Translations under genes and position numbers: made by a program
Part shown: one piece after another, positions 24,988-36,546 of the stretch
Position numbering within the stretch: the stretch's first letter is position 1
How the letters are laid out: every line of letters begins with the position of its first letter
The notes under the pieces: model-generated
The model's database searches: none
What the model saw: the letters and a program-made list of their open reading frames with translations, nothing else
Told to the model about the DNA's origin: nothing
Source: Dimorphilus gyrociliatus
Taxonomy: Eukaryota > Annelida > Polychaeta > Dinophilidae
NCBI GenBank assembly: GCA_904063045.1
Contig: CAJFCJ010000074.1
Span: 25,515-80,623 of the forward strand
DNA: 55,109 nucleotides
Direction of reading: 5' to 3'

Positions 24988-26007
24988 TTAATATTGTTCA
25001 CATATGAAAGTTTGATTTCGAATTTCGTTGCATAACCTCAGTTGAGAATCTTCTGTCTTCATGTAGGATATTATGCTCAGTGAGTGGATAAATTTTGCAG
25101 AGATTTTAAAATTTTCAGTATAATCCAATAGAAGTGATAGGGTTGATATTTGAAATTGAACACATGTATGTGTATCTTTGCCACGTAGTGCAAAAAGGCT
25201 TCCAAAGCATCCACTGGGGGCTATGACTTCTATCCGAGGTAAGGTACATGCCAGTGGACCTATGACATGTTTTGCATATTCCTCAGAGTCGTCTAAATCA
25301 CCATATGAAATTTGAATTAATGGTAATTTGTTTGATAGAACAGAGATTTCACCCGATAAATCATAGATTTGATTATGAGATTTCTGTCCAGTATCAATAC
25401 AATTTTTACTTGAATCCTTCTCTTCAAGACATACTGTTGATATTAAACAGTTACAAATGCCGTCCTCAAAACTGCTCAGATTATATTTGGTGTCATCAAA
25501 GAATTGAAATTTTAGGAGATGAGCTTGCGAGTTTCTAATTGTAAGTTTCATATTTTGGGAACATTTTCCAGAATATTTCTTCATCTCTTGTAATTCTAAA
25601 TCATTCAGATCCTGATATTTTATATTTGTGATTGCATAATCAAAAGGACCACCAGGAGTCTTTATCTTTATATTCTGTTCCACGTCATTATCAATTTCTG
25701 TAACATAGTTGTTGTCTTCACCGAATGAGCATTTAAAATAAAATTGTCGTCCATTTTGAATTGGTTGAATTTTATATGTTGAATTTTTTAATTTGTTATA
25801 AAAGAGAGCTTCTTGGAAATTTCTAAACACAGATTTTGACTTTCCATATTGAAATATTAAAAGAAAGGAAACAATAACAACAAGTAAATAGCAATAAACC
25901 TTATTTGTATACAACTTGGACAGTTGGCAAGAGAACTCCAACAAATCAAAGATTAAAATGACAACTTGTTTAGAACAATAATAATCAATTTCACAAATAA
26001 TCAACAA
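24988..26007 (-). CDS. Type II membrane protein with CNTNAP/neurexin-IV-like fibrinogen-type region
   Basis: 339 aa open in one exon. A hydrophobic segment at about residues 37-54 (VYCYLLVVIVSFLLIF), followed by Lys-rich sequence, suggests a signal-anchor. The remainder matches the pattern of the fibrinogen-like region of contactin-associated proteins and some collagen-like proteins: GGPFDYAITNIKYQDLND, then SGKCSQNMKLTI, a CNCL...C cysteine cluster, and LPLIQISYGDLDDSEEYAKH followed by VIGPLACTLPRIEV. The family knowledge I use is that in CNTNAPs this segment reads tPGsY...i.Y......C.Q...y.C, then LPVt...fgD.d....s.....GpL.C. No laminin-G, EGF or discoidin domain accompanies it here. Adhesion/extracellular role inferred. 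Exact start uncertain. Confidence 0.6.
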   Translation of the reverse strand: MLIICEIDYYCSKQVVILIFDLLEFSCQLSKLYTNKVYCYLLVVIVSFLLIFQYGKSKSVFRNFQEALFYNKLKNSTYKIQPIQNGRQFYFKCSFGEDNNYVTEIDNDVEQNIKIKTPGGPFDYAITNIKYQDLNDLELQEMKKYSGKCSQNMKLTIRNSQAHLLKFQFFDDTKYNLSSFEDGICNCLISTVCLEEKDSSKNCIDTGQKSHNQIYDLSGEISVLSNKLPLIQISYGDLDDSEEYAKHVIGPLACTLPRIEVIAPSGCFGSLFALRGKDTHTCVQFQISTLSLLLDYTENFKISAKFIHSLSIISYMKTEDSQLRLCNEIRNQTFICEQY

Positions 26008-26584
26008 TCAGGCAATAGACTAGTATTTTATTAATGTTTTTTTCTGAATTAATCATCAATTAGGCAATCTTATATGAATTTCTTTTTAGAAAAGAATAAT
26101 TAATAAATGAAATCCATCAAAAATGAGTTTCAAATAAGTCAGAGTTTTGTGATGATGGCTATTTTGATAACTATGAGATGAATAGAAATGAAATGGATGA
26201 GAATTTAAATAAGGATGTGACTGTAGATGCAAATGAAGGTATGATGGATACAAATGAAAATGACAATGGAATATTGAACACTTGCAAAAAATTATGCATG
26301 ACAACTTTCAAATAATTAAAGGTTGAAGTTAACTGGGAAAACATATTCTAATCAATGATGGATTTTCATTCGATCTAAAAGCTAAAACTTCAAAAAGTGT
26401 TCATTTGAATATGCAGTAAGAGGACCAAAAAACAAAGATGCCCTGCAAGGGTTCGCCTGCAAGGAAAAACATTTATCAAACGAAACTTAGAACATATTCA
26501 TGGTAAAAATGATCATCTAACAACAGACATCAGCAATAGAAAGGATTTAAAGGATTTTTTGTTTCACATTTTTATCTTTTATAA
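26008..26584. other. Mostly non-coding, possible acidic exon
   Basis: A plus-strand open stretch at about 26,130-26,315 would encode an Asp/Asn/Glu/Met-rich peptide (e.g. NYEMNRNEMDENLNKD) ending in TAA. It has no start codon context or domain and may be low-complexity DNA. Confidence 0.25.
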
Positions 26585-26830
26585 TTAAATGTTTTTGAAT
26601 ATCTCTCTGCTGACATTTTTTAAATGCTCATTTTCCTTTAAATTTTTCACTTCTGATAATTTGTTGTTGATATCAATTGGTTGTAGCTGATTATTTGATA
26701 ATTGATAAAATCCCAGTATCTGTTTGTAGTTCACGGAAGAGAGCTCTGCAATGGTGTACAGACATAGAGACACACTAAGAGCCAGTGAAAAAATGATCAG
26801 AATATTTGAAAAATTTGGCACAAATGACAT
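26585..26830 (-). CDS. Hypothetical small single-pass membrane protein
   Basis: 81 aa from ATG at 26,830 with one transmembrane segment near residues 9-29 (ILIIFSLALSVSLCLYTIAE), then a polar, Lys/Asn/Glu-rich remainder. Layout resembles the N-terminus of the neighbouring type II protein at 24,988-26,007, so it could be a truncated paralogue. The sequences themselves do not align convincingly. Function unknown. Confidence 0.3.
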   Translation of the reverse strand: MSFVPNFSNILIIFSLALSVSLCLYTIAELSSVNYKQILGFYQLSNNQLQPIDINNKLSEVKNLKENEHLKNVSREIFKNI

Positions 26831-28042
26831 AAAATTTTAATTAAATTAAAAAACAGGATACATTCAACATTAGTCATTTATGAAAGAGCACTTGCATCGT
26901 ATCTATTATATCTTTTCTTCTCTCCATAGGAAATGTTGCAAGATTTTTTGTATCATTTTCCTTGTATACAAACATTCCAAAATTATTCAAAGATAAACAT
27001 ACACCTGAAAATTTTACAGCAGTTCATGGCACAAGGGCAATAACTGTTTCTAAAGTCGAACTGCTTTTGTGAATTTCTAGCAAACATTGTTGATTCTGAA
27101 AGCGCCATGTACTGGGCACAGAGATCCATGAGTGAATGTTGTCATTGTTTAATTTGGTGGAAACTATGCAAATTAGATAATCGATGAACTATTTTCAAGA
27201 TTGTTTGAACACTTTAATATCGGAATTGATTTGGTCAGAATAAACATAAATGATATTTCACACATAAATTGATGTTCGCGCCTCTGAGTATTTTCAACAT
27301 CTGACCATTCTCTCTTAAACTCTATAGAGATAGATTCACCTGTTAACTGAACAGAACATTAACTATAAGAATAATTAATTGCAAAGATTATGATCGAGAA
27401 GAGAAATTGTAATGAATTATCTTTATTTTTATGTTAAAAAGAAAAATTGAATTGCTTTTGTCAATCTATCTCCATTAAAAAATATTATACATTTACTCAC
27501 ACTTGCAGAATCAATCTTGAGTGATTCATTTATGGTAAATAGCTAAATACTTTGTTTATGTATTCTTTTTATTTATTATCCAATATAATATCATTCCAAA
27601 TGTACCAGTTGTCGTTGCAGGAAAAAGGAAATTAATAATAATAATAATAACAGCAATAACAAAATAGAGACCGACCAGAATATTTAGTAAGAGAATGTTA
27701 TAAAGTCCTACAGATAAGTTTGCTTCCTTTTAGAAACAATATAGTTTTAAAAGTAAAATATAATGAAAGTGATAAAATATATATTTCTTCAAAACAAAAA
27801 CAATTTTGGTTGCACATTGACAGAAATCATGCATAACAAGTCACAAAATAACAGTAGCAGCATATTGTTTGTTCCTCTATGTGATTTTTCTTTTAATACA
27901 GGCGCAAATGGACAAGTTAAAAACTCTATTAGTGGAGAAAATGAACTGGAAGGACAAATTGAACAATCACAAAAGATAGAACTTGTCCATAATGTCACTT
28001 TATTAGTCATATTTTAATATAGTGAATTGTAAATCTTTTTAG
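26831..28042. other. Intergenic, no gene seen
   Basis: AT-rich, with an ATA/AAT microsatellite at about 27,634-27,652. An open stretch at 27,763-28,017 (plus) has no recognisable feature. Confidence 0.5.
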
Positions 28043-28255
28043 TGCATGGACTTGACCAAGACAATGGTCTATGATGGCCCAAATATGAGTCAGAGAATGC
28101 ACTGTGAAAAGATTAAGAAATTTATATAAAATTGGAAGTTGAGCCTATTATTAAACATTGAAAAAAAAAAAAAATAATCTTTTTTCGTACTGAAAAAGAT
28201 TTTTAATATTTGGCCTTTTAAAATTCGAGGCGTTCCAATATTCCTGTCATTACTT
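28043..28255 (+). mobile_element. Tc1-like element F, 3' end only
   Basis: Begins within transposase coding sequence (TKTMVYDGPNM, the HLTKxxVYDG block of elements B and D) and ends in the inverted terminal repeat TGTCATTACTT at 28,255 followed by TA. Its last 150 bases are an inverted near-copy of 10,001-10,130 of element A. Confidence 0.7.
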
Positions 28256-28380
28256 TATTGCCTTCTTTTTCAAGCACACTTTACACCTTGTATCTTCTAT
28301 TACAAAATGAAAATCATCCATTATATTTATTTATTAAATGACTCAATCGCTGAATAATAATTATATAACACTAAAAATAT

Positions 28381-28623
28381 CTAAAAGTGTTGTATATTCA
28401 GTATTGCTTTACCAATTTCAGAGCAACAATTGTATGAATCTGTCATTTCACATAAAATTTGTTTATCATTAATCCCAAGGCTAGTAAGTTTGTTCTGAAT
28501 ATTAAATGCAGTGTAGCGATAATAAGTCATTGTTGCAAATGTCACAATGAATGAAATATTAACTTTTTTCTCATTTTTAAATAGTGTTTGACAACTGATT
28601 GTATTCATTTGGTCACATGACAC
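28381..28623 (-). CDS. Hypothetical Cys-containing small protein or exon
   Basis: 80 aa open, extending a few residues further 5' without ATG to an acceptor-like CAG near 28,655. Six cysteines (SCDQM, ISCQT, LCEMTDSYNCC) suggest a secreted fold. It starts about 80 bp downstream of the CBM14-TSP1-C1q gene and may be an extra 3' exon of it or a separate gene. Not recognised. Confidence 0.25.
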   Translation of the reverse strand: MSCDQMNTISCQTLFKNEKKVNISFIVTFATMTYYRYTAFNIQNKLTSLGINDKQILCEMTDSYNCCSEIGKAILNIQHF

Positions 28624-28748
28624 AATAATAGAAATATAATAGTTGCAATATACCTGTTTTAAAAAGGCGAAATATAAAATAGTGCTATTGAAGTTAATTT
28701 ATATTCAGAGATTTTGACTTGTTTCTACTGAAACAGTATCACCTTGTT

Positions 28749-30606
28749 TTAATTTAATAATCCTGCTCTGCTCATGCTTTCAAAACTTGATTTTGGTGTT
28801 ACTCTTCTCAAAGCTAATTTTTGTTCATCATTTACCATAATAGATATTATTGACTGAGAGAATGGCCAAGTTCCAACTGATACATCAATATGATATAAAC
28901 CATCAATTGCAACAGTATATGTATTATTTTCAAAACTCCAACCAAAATTTGTATCCAGCACAACTTTATCATAATTTATCTTTTTGTTTACAGTTGTCAT
29001 TAAATGATTAGTTTTATCGGCATAAAATGCTGGACTTCTTGTAGTTGCATTAAATTTAAATCCTGAAAGAGAGGTATCAGTTTTGTCGGAATCTGGATCA
29101 GAGTATCCAGTAACTAATTTTAATGAAATTTTGTCATCTTGATTTAAATAAACAATTATTCCTCTTGACACCTGAGAGTTATCAGAACTGAGATGACCTT
29201 TTGCAGTGGATCTTTCAAAAGATGTTGAGTCACCATTTATTGTTAAGCTTATTATACAGTGTTTTGAACTTTGGAAGCCAGTTCCAAAATTAAGAAAATA
29301 CCATCCTGCTGCTAGCATTGTTATTTGTGTTCTATACGGAGTGAGAAATGCACCTTTTAAGGTAATAATCCTGGAAAGTCGTAGTAAATTTCCTACCATA
29401 TTATTATTTGAATGTTTCCTAACAAAAAAAGCATTATTTGTTTTATACATAAAACCAGACCAAGATGTTTCTGAGCCATTTTCACTGCTAAAAACATAAG
29501 CTTGTTGACGTCGTGATACATATGGTTGATTTTTAGTCGATAACCAATATAATCCAGATTGACTAGTAGTGTCCTTGGTTTGCTGAAAAAACTTTAAGCT
29601 CCAAAGAACACTTTCTATTATCATTGAAAGCGGATAACTTTCTGCTTTGTTACCAGTTAATGTAAAAAAATAAAAGCCACTTTTTGTTATATTCAATGAG
29701 TTTGTAACTTGATTAAATATTAATTTATGATTATGATTCACTTTATGCCAGAAAACTGTGCTTGAATTTAAGTAAGTTGATCTTGTCATAGATACCATAA
29801 ATGCAGGATTTCTGTTTGAACTGCAATAAAGCTGAGGAAATATTTCTGTTTCAACTGAATTTCCAGAACATCTATCTCCTCCATTTAAAGGTGTAGGCTT
29901 TGTACAAGTTCTTTTACGAGATTTTAAGCCATCCTCACAGCACGGATAGCATCCATACCATGCAGACCAATCTGACCATCCTCCTAATATTTTACATTTA
30001 GCTTTTTCGGATTTAGCACATGTTGCTATGGTGTAATAATAATTATTAAATGATATACTAAAAAAATAGCCCGGTGGACACTGATCAGGCCCAGCAACTT
30101 TATCATAACAATGATAATATTGCCTACAATCACTTTCATTTCTAAATGTTCCGTATTGATTATTTTCACAATTGGAAGATTTCACATGGCAAGGTTTATT
30201 AAATGTTCTTACACCATTGGCTTCTGAACATTCATGGGTATCTGATTCAGTGGCATATGTAGAATTTATTTCTAAGCAATTATCACCCTTATTCGGTTTC
30301 TGGCACATGGAAAACTTAGATTCTTTAAACAAAATGGAATAAACCAGTCCAGGCGGACACTGTCGAAAATGGCCAGTACCATTTCTACAATGATAATAAT
30401 ATCCACAATAAACTGGAATACGGAAGGTTCCATCAAGAGGTTTCAGTTCGGAGTTAAGAGGACAAGAAAATGGAGGGCATTTGCATTCAACAAATGACAA
30501 CACTGTTAAAATGTTAAAAATAGCATAAATGGTGTTTTTTTTGTTCAGAAAAAACTAAACAAACAATAAATTACTTACACAATAAACTAAAAGTGAAAAG
30601 TTTCAT
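28749..30606 (-). CDS. Secreted CBM14-CBM14-TSP1-C1q-like protein, outer left copy
   Basis: Exon 1 30606-30579 encodes a signal peptide (MKLFTFSLL, continuing LLSFVEC in exon 2); exon 2 30502-28749. Domains by position in the mature part: two peritrophin-A/CBM14 chitin-binding modules (DGTFRIPVYCGYYYHC with QCPPG; YGTFRNESDCRQYYHC with QCPPG), one thrombospondin type-1 repeat (GGWSDWSAWYGCYPCCEDG), then three C1q/TNF-like segments (starting NPAFMVSM, and two repeats). The frame ends at TAA (28,749), but one extra T in the TTT run at 28,753-28,755 would restore a tail homologous to the sister gene (LKQGDTVSVETSQN) with a stop at 28,705. This is likely a sequencing homopolymer error or a recent frameshift. 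Chitin binding and oligomerisation are known for these families; a cuticle or immune matrix role is inferred. Confidence 0.8.
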
Positions 30607-30976
30607 GTTTCACCTTTAATGTTAAAATGAAAGAAAATTTTCCAATTTTATACTAATCCATGAGTTTTATCTAATTAATAAGAAATAGTAATCCTATCAT
30701 TATCCATCAATCGATTGTGGATGTTGCATATTTTTATTTTCAGTTATTTTAGATAAACAAGGTAGGAAATTGGATAAGATAAGATTAGATCAAAGCTTGA
30801 GTAGTTCTGGAACTGATAGAAAAATAGAATATTTATTTTAAAACATTAAAACAAGGAAAAAGAAAATTTTTTGAAATTTTTATGAGCTACTTATGAAAAT
30901 TTTCTGTATATCCCTTATATTTTGTATATTTTTTAATTTTTAATTAAATGTACATTTACAAAATTTTAATATTTTA
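30607..30976. other. Intergenic, no gene seen
   Basis: AT-rich 5' flank of the outer CBM14-TSP1-C1q gene up to the Tc1 pseudogene. Confidence 0.5.
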
Positions 30977-31952
30977 GCTTCAAGCCATTTTTTTGGATGC
31001 AGTCCAGTCCTCTCTTCAGCAATGAGTTGTGAAGGGCAAATAAGTCTTTTTTCCATCTTTTGTTCAGTATTTCAACTTTTTCTTTGATACACTTCCACAA
31101 AATTTCCTTTTTGCTAAACTGTGATCATACACCATATTCTTTAGCAAATGCCATACATCCTCTGTGGGAGAGAGATCTAGGGAGTAAACTGGCCATGGTA
31201 AGACTGCGCACTTTCCAGTCTTGAAATATTTTAGGACAATTTTGGTCTTGTGGCAAGGAGCATTGTCCTGATGGAAAATGAAACCCTTCCTATATCTTTT
31301 TTTAGGAATGACATGACCTCTTTTTTCAAGAGAGCCAGGTACCATCCCTTTGTATATTTTTTTTCAATTCTAGAAATGAGCACTAACCATCTGGTCCCAT
31401 ACATCCCCAGATCATGACTCTTCCACCACCCATTGATTGTTAACATCTTAAGTTTTCCCTTTCTGGATTAAACTGCCAGGTTTGGCAGCTATCTGGCCCA
31501 TGAAAACTGAATCTACATTCATCAGAAATGATTACATTGTCCAAATTTATTTTATTTTCAAATCACCCTCAACAAATTTCCACTTGCTGAAGTCTATTTT
31601 TCTTCTTGAGAGGGGGGTGCTGAGAGATTTTTTTAAGTTTTCCTCCCATTTCTTTAAGGGCTTTTTTTGAATCATTGTTTTTGAAACAGTAAGGTTGCAT
31701 TCATATGCCAGTTTTGTACTTGTAACCCTCTGTTTCTCTTTCTTCAGTTTGTTTATTCCCCTCTTCATGAGGGTTTTATCTCTAATTGACAGAGATTTTG
31801 GTCTCCCAACACCTCCACTCTTGGTTTTATTTGGTTTAATAATGTATTGTATGGAAGATTTTGGAATATTACAAATCTCTGAAATCTGCCCATAGGATAA
31901 GCCTTCTTGGTTCTTCTCTTTAATTAAAGTCTTGATTTCTTGACCATAAGAT
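30977..31952 (-). mobile_element. Tc1-like pseudogene E (left arm)
   Basis: A second Tc1 family, distinct from A-D. Minus-strand fragments cover the HTH (SYGQISEICNIPKSSIQYII), catalytic Asp 1 (ISDECRFSFHGPDS), Asp 2 (FIFHQDNAPCHKTK) and Glu (LSPTEDVWHLLKN). Asp 2 and Glu are 34 residues apart (DD34E). Frameshifts break the frame at least three times. No clear terminal repeats found. Sits between the two CBM14-TSP1-C1q genes and is duplicated in the right arm. Confidence 0.8.
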
Positions 31953-32241
31953 ACCTAATTTGTATGGTTTCACCTGGTCCCGATAACAGTCATATTTGAA
32001 TGATATCAATAATCTTCATTTTTGCTTTCTAGTGAAATTCAAAGTATTATCTTCAATAAAAGAAAAGTGATTTATAATCATAAAAAATTATTTAAAAGTC
32101 TAAAAATTAGTTTTAAAAAAAAACAAATGATAAGTTATCATTGATATCATTTTCTGTGACTGTGTTGTTGATTTTCTAAATTATACCAAAGACAATTTAT
32201 GTATTATCTTAACAAGTTTTTGCACATCCTTTTATTCACAT

Positions 32242-32311
32242 GTAGCAGATGAACCTTGATGACAGTAAGTTTTGTATTCTGACTGCACACTTATCAAGTG
32301 TCATCTGCTAC
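32242..32311. repeat. 70-bp hairpin repeat (left arm)
   Basis: Both ends read GTAGCAGATGA in opposite orientation, followed by a further near-palindromic CTTGAT block, around a loop of about 25 bases. Could be a miniature element or a structured 3' region. Mirror copy at about 53,046-53,115. Confidence 0.6.
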
Positions 32312-32714
32312 TAATTGGATACAAATAAACCTAAGATTATAACAAAAATACTTATAAAGTCACCCATTTGATAGCATAACCTGGGGTTGACAGAAAATGT
32401 CCACTGTTTGGAAACTTTGTGGTTACAGTTTAGATTGAAATTGGGCTTGGAAAATTTAATGAACATTTGCTTTATTGTTAAGTGGGTTTGACTAAGAGCT
32501 GGGATAAAACTTCAAATACATACACATTGTCTGTCGCGTCCACATAGTTTAATTCTAAAACAGATTCACTAACAACTATTCTTTTTTGGATTTTATATGT
32601 AAAACATTAGGCCTCAGAGCAGAACTAAAATACTGATTGGCAATAAAAACTAAAGCTGTTATTTATTGAAATTGAAGAAATAAGTAATAATAGATTTAGT
32701 AATTTACAATTACA
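32312..32714. other. 3' flank of the inner CBM14-TSP1-C1q gene
   Basis: Non-coding. Contains a dispersed motif (32,386-32,404, reverse strand GTGGACATTTTCTGTCAAC) and a minus-strand AATAAA at 32,662-32,667, about 50 bp after the stop codon. Confidence 0.5.
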
Positions 32715-34765
32715 TCAGTTTTGAATAGCAAATATAGTGAATGAACTTGACATAGTCATATGTTCTAGACAACCTCTATACTTTATTTTGCAAATATCTC
32801 CTTCCTTTAACCTTAATAAAGCTGTTCTGGTTGATAATTCCGCTTCACCTGAATGTTTCATTACATGTTTCAACTTGAAAGCTACTTGATCATTTACTTC
32901 AACAATAAGTTCTGTTGTTCTTATAGCTACCAAGTTAACTTCTACAAAATAGGCTGCGTCTATGGGGGCTGTAAAATATCCTGTAGTATTCCATGAATTC
33001 AACGTATCCACCAGTACATTTTCAAACTGTAATCCTTGTATTCCAAATATTGGTCGACATTGACTCTGTCCCTGATGACTTTTAACTAGAAATACAGCTG
33101 GAAAAGAGCTATTTATTTTAAATGCAAGAAGATATGTCTCCAATTTAGAGCTTGTCACGTGATTACTTGCTGACAATTGTAAAACAGTATTTTCATGTAA
33201 GTCTTGTAGAAATCCTCTGGATGAAGGATATGCTGATTGCCGATTTACAATGCCAGGAGGTTTAGAATATATTCTTGTGTAAGATGCCATATAGCGTGCA
33301 ACAGAAAGAATGATGTTGTGTTCACTATTACCTTCCTCAATTCCACTTCCAAAATTAATATAATATAGACCAGCTTCTCTAGATGTAAAAATCTTGTTAT
33401 TGTTTGAAATAGTGAAACCTCTATTTAAAAATATGGTATTTAGAGATAAAAAACCTGGAGAATTCTGTTTTACACCAAGAGCAGCACTAACAAAACTATT
33501 GCTTTCATATCTAAAACCCAACCAGGACGTATCCTTTCCATCATTGCTACCTATCAAATTCGAATCATTTAGAAGGTGTACAACTCTTGGTTTAAATAAG
33601 CTGCTTAAGGAAAATAAACCACTTCTTGTAATAGTTTCAGTGAGTAGTCTGTCACTAAAATGTATCTCTTTTGACAGACCTATGTTAATTCCAGTGTTTT
33701 CTAGGGACATCCAAGTATTTGTTAGAGTTGTTGCTGTCATAGAGAAAAAATACATTCCAGGCTTTTTAATCTCTACTTCCTTTTTATTGCTATTATATAG
33801 ATTGTCATCATTCACATCAATAGAACTCCATGGAATTTTTCCGTTATTTACATTTGTATTTTCCTGTAAAGAAAGCATAAATGCTGGGCTTGTAGACCCT
33901 GAACAATCAGGTGGTTTGCATTCTCTTATTTCTATCGGAACACCAGGACATTCAGCTCCTCCATTCTGAGGAGGAGGATTGTTACATTCCCTTCTTCTTG
34001 TTTCAATTCCAAAACCACCACACTCTGGTTCACAGTCACCCCATTGTGACCATGCAGACCAACCACCTGCCAATGGACATCTGGCAACCTCAAATGGTAC
34101 ACACATTTCAGCTTTACATTCTCTAGTATTAACATTTAGTGAATAATAATAGCCATCAGGACATTGCTGTGGCCAGGAAACACCATTTCTACAGTGATAG
34201 TAAATTCTACAATCAAGAAAACTTGGAACTGTTTCATTGCTATTAGAACTACATTCGCTTACTCTAGTAAAACATTGTTCACCATTATTCGAATTTTTTT
34301 CACCTGTCTCACATTGACGTATTTTTTGAGAAGGTAGTGATGCCTTTAGAGTCTCTGAACAATCTGATAATTCTGGATCAACACAGGCAGAAAAGCTACA
34401 GTCTGATAATATAATTTTAAAATGCTGTCCAGGAGGACATTTCCTTAGAAATGCAGTTCCATTTATGCAATGATGATAAGTATCACATAAAATGCTATCC
34501 TTAAACACACCATTTATAGGTCTTTGTTGGTCATCAACGGGACAGATAAATGGGGAAAGTGTAGCATCAGAAGAGTGAAGAGCTGTAAAATGTTGTAAAA
34601 AAAGAACAATAATTAAAGATCATAGCTATTTGATGAAAACATTTAAGTATTTCTAATTTTAAAATTATAGAAATTCATATATAATAAGAAACATAAATCA
34701 ATTAAAGTTTACTTACAGAGACAAAACAGTAGAATCTGAATAATAATTGTCTTCATTGTATTCAT
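32715..34765 (-). CDS. Secreted CBM14-CBM14-TSP1-C1q-like protein, inner left copy
   Basis: Exons 34765-34717 and 34582-32715 give 638 aa. Signal peptide MNTMKTIIIQILLFCLSLHS. Two CBM14 modules (GVFKDSILCDTYHHC, KCPPG; DCRIYYHCRNG, QCPDG), one TSP1 (GGWSAWSQWGDC ... ETRRREC), and three C1q-like repeats each opening with a PAF(M/V)L or PGFLSL-type strand and carrying GMYFFSMTATT, GLYYINFGSG and GYFTAPIDAAYFVEV. The C-terminus is intact (RLKEGDICKIKYRGC). The paralogue next to it shares architecture and the intron position after the signal peptide. Likely extracellular, chitin-associated. Confidence 0.9.
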
Positions 34766-36546
34766 TTCAATTTGTAGACAAAATTCAAAATTATATTACC
34801 AATAAAAAAACTAGTGGGATATATATATATATATCTTATTATAGGCTTACATTTATGTGCATTTAATGAATAGGTTAATAGGATATTTGATAATTTTGTA
34901 ATCAGATTATCAGCATTTCTATCATTAAAGGTTAAAAGTTGATATTAGAAAAGAGTGTCATAGTGACTCATTGCACAGTATTATAGCCTTCCAATTATAG
35001 TAGATTAACTTTCTAGTTTGTTTTAGCATTACTTGTTCATGTGAAGATACAATTTAAAAAAGTAAAGTTGGAATTTTGTATAAATTTCTTGTCAGGCGAT
35101 TGAGATATTTTTCTGGGACGTTTGAAAAAATATCAATTCCTATAAACTACTTTAGATATAAAATTGATTTGAACTAATTCCTACAACAAAATCGTTCTAC
35201 TTTTTCAACTTCACAATTATATTTAATAGATAAAATGTAAACAGATGCACACAAATAGCTTTAGAAAGTAGACAGAGGAAAAGGAGTTCACCTCTTTGTA
35301 TCAAATGTTAATGAAAGATTTTATGGTAGAGATAGAGGAGAAGGAAATGCAGTTACTGCCAAGAATTCATTGGAATTTCAAAATATCATTAATGGCAGCC
35401 AAAAAGGGAAAAGTATCCCTGTTCGATGGAGTATTTCTTATGTATGAAATATGAAATTGTGACATTTTATCTTTGCAAACCTTTGATCAAGTGAACTAAA
35501 GCAATAATTTGTGGATGTCTTCTATCGCATCCAAATTTCTCTGCCTAATTAAAGAAACAATTGGGTTGAGTACAATCATTTCTATACCGTGGTCTAAACG
35601 ATACCTAAAATAGAGTTGGAGGAGATCATACCCTCAATAGAAAAGTGTAGATTTAGGAGCAAGTGTTTTTATGAATGAAGAGTTCAGATTAGGATTTTAG
35701 TAAAAAGTTACAAGATTTTTGTACCAAAAAGAAATATGATAAGATATCTCAATGTAAATTGAAAAATCTTATTCAATCAACATTCTAATGAATGTAATTA
35801 TCTTATGACGTAGACATAAAATATTAAAATAGAGATTTTATTATTAAAACATTGATTATGTTGTTATAGCTAAAACAACTAACAGTGACACTTTATACAC
35901 AAATGTAGCGGCTGACAGTTTAGAAGCGAGTTTTAATTGATTGATAGGAATTTTGTTTGAATGCGTTTAATGAAAATTTGTATATTCAAACATTCCTCTC
36001 CAATCAGAATCATTTTTGCAAATTTAGAATGCAGACAGATGATAAGTATTATCAATCCTCAGAAAATCATTTAAAACTATGCTGTGTAGGAAAATATTCT
36101 CTCTGCATTCAATTTTTCATTTATTCATCATTTTATCTAGTTCAAAGATTATAAATAATTGATAAATTAGAACTTCTCTCCTTCTTAATGTTAAAACAAC
36201 TCCATGAATAACATAGGCATGTAAAGTATTAATAATATGAAATATTCAATTTGCTACTTTGCCTATTGGATTGGATATTTAAATAGTGAAAAATATTTTG
36301 AACAGGATGGGTACAAGGTAGAGTTAATATAAAGTGGACGACAGGAATATGTGGACACTGTAAATTTTGAACAATCAATGATCGGAAATCACCTAAAACC
36401 TACTTTCATTTTAAATATTGATTGTTAGCTTGACTAGTGATTGCTTGTGGTGACAGGCCAAAATATAAAAATCAATATATCATTTGTGCTACACGAGTCG
36501 GTAAGAGTTTTTTGGCTATAATCTTCCAATTTTTTTCTGGACAAAT
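34766..36546. other. Intergenic; inverted-repeat edge and a solo Tc1 terminus
   Basis: No gene seen. Includes an AT dinucleotide run near 34,820-34,832, the inverted-repeat boundary at 36,058, and at 36,332-36,362, after TA, a Tc1-type terminus (AAGTGGACGACAGGAATATG) without a partner. Confidence 0.6.

Larger units (their letters stand above)
30236..36058. repeat. Left arm of large inverted repeat
   Basis: Reverse-complementary to 49,299-55,109. Coordinate sums of paired positions are 85,357 from 36,058 inward to at least 32,715, then fall to 85,345 by 30,236, showing short indels only in the outer part. Contains both CBM14-TSP1-C1q genes (the outer one from 30,236 in paired form), a Tc1 pseudogene and a hairpin. 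Pairing breaks at 36,059 (T opposite T). Confidence 0.95.

Noticed and set aside
31996-32152. Inverted AATGATATCAAT / ATTGATATCATT pair beside Tc1 pseudogene E as its terminal repeat
   Set aside because: Both halves lie on the same side of the transposase and no matching end is seen on the other side.
33394-33969. 191-aa plus-strand ORF inside the inner left CBM14-TSP1-C1q gene (and its mirror at 51,388-51,963)
   Set aside because: Antisense shadow of a well-supported coding exon with no domain of its own.
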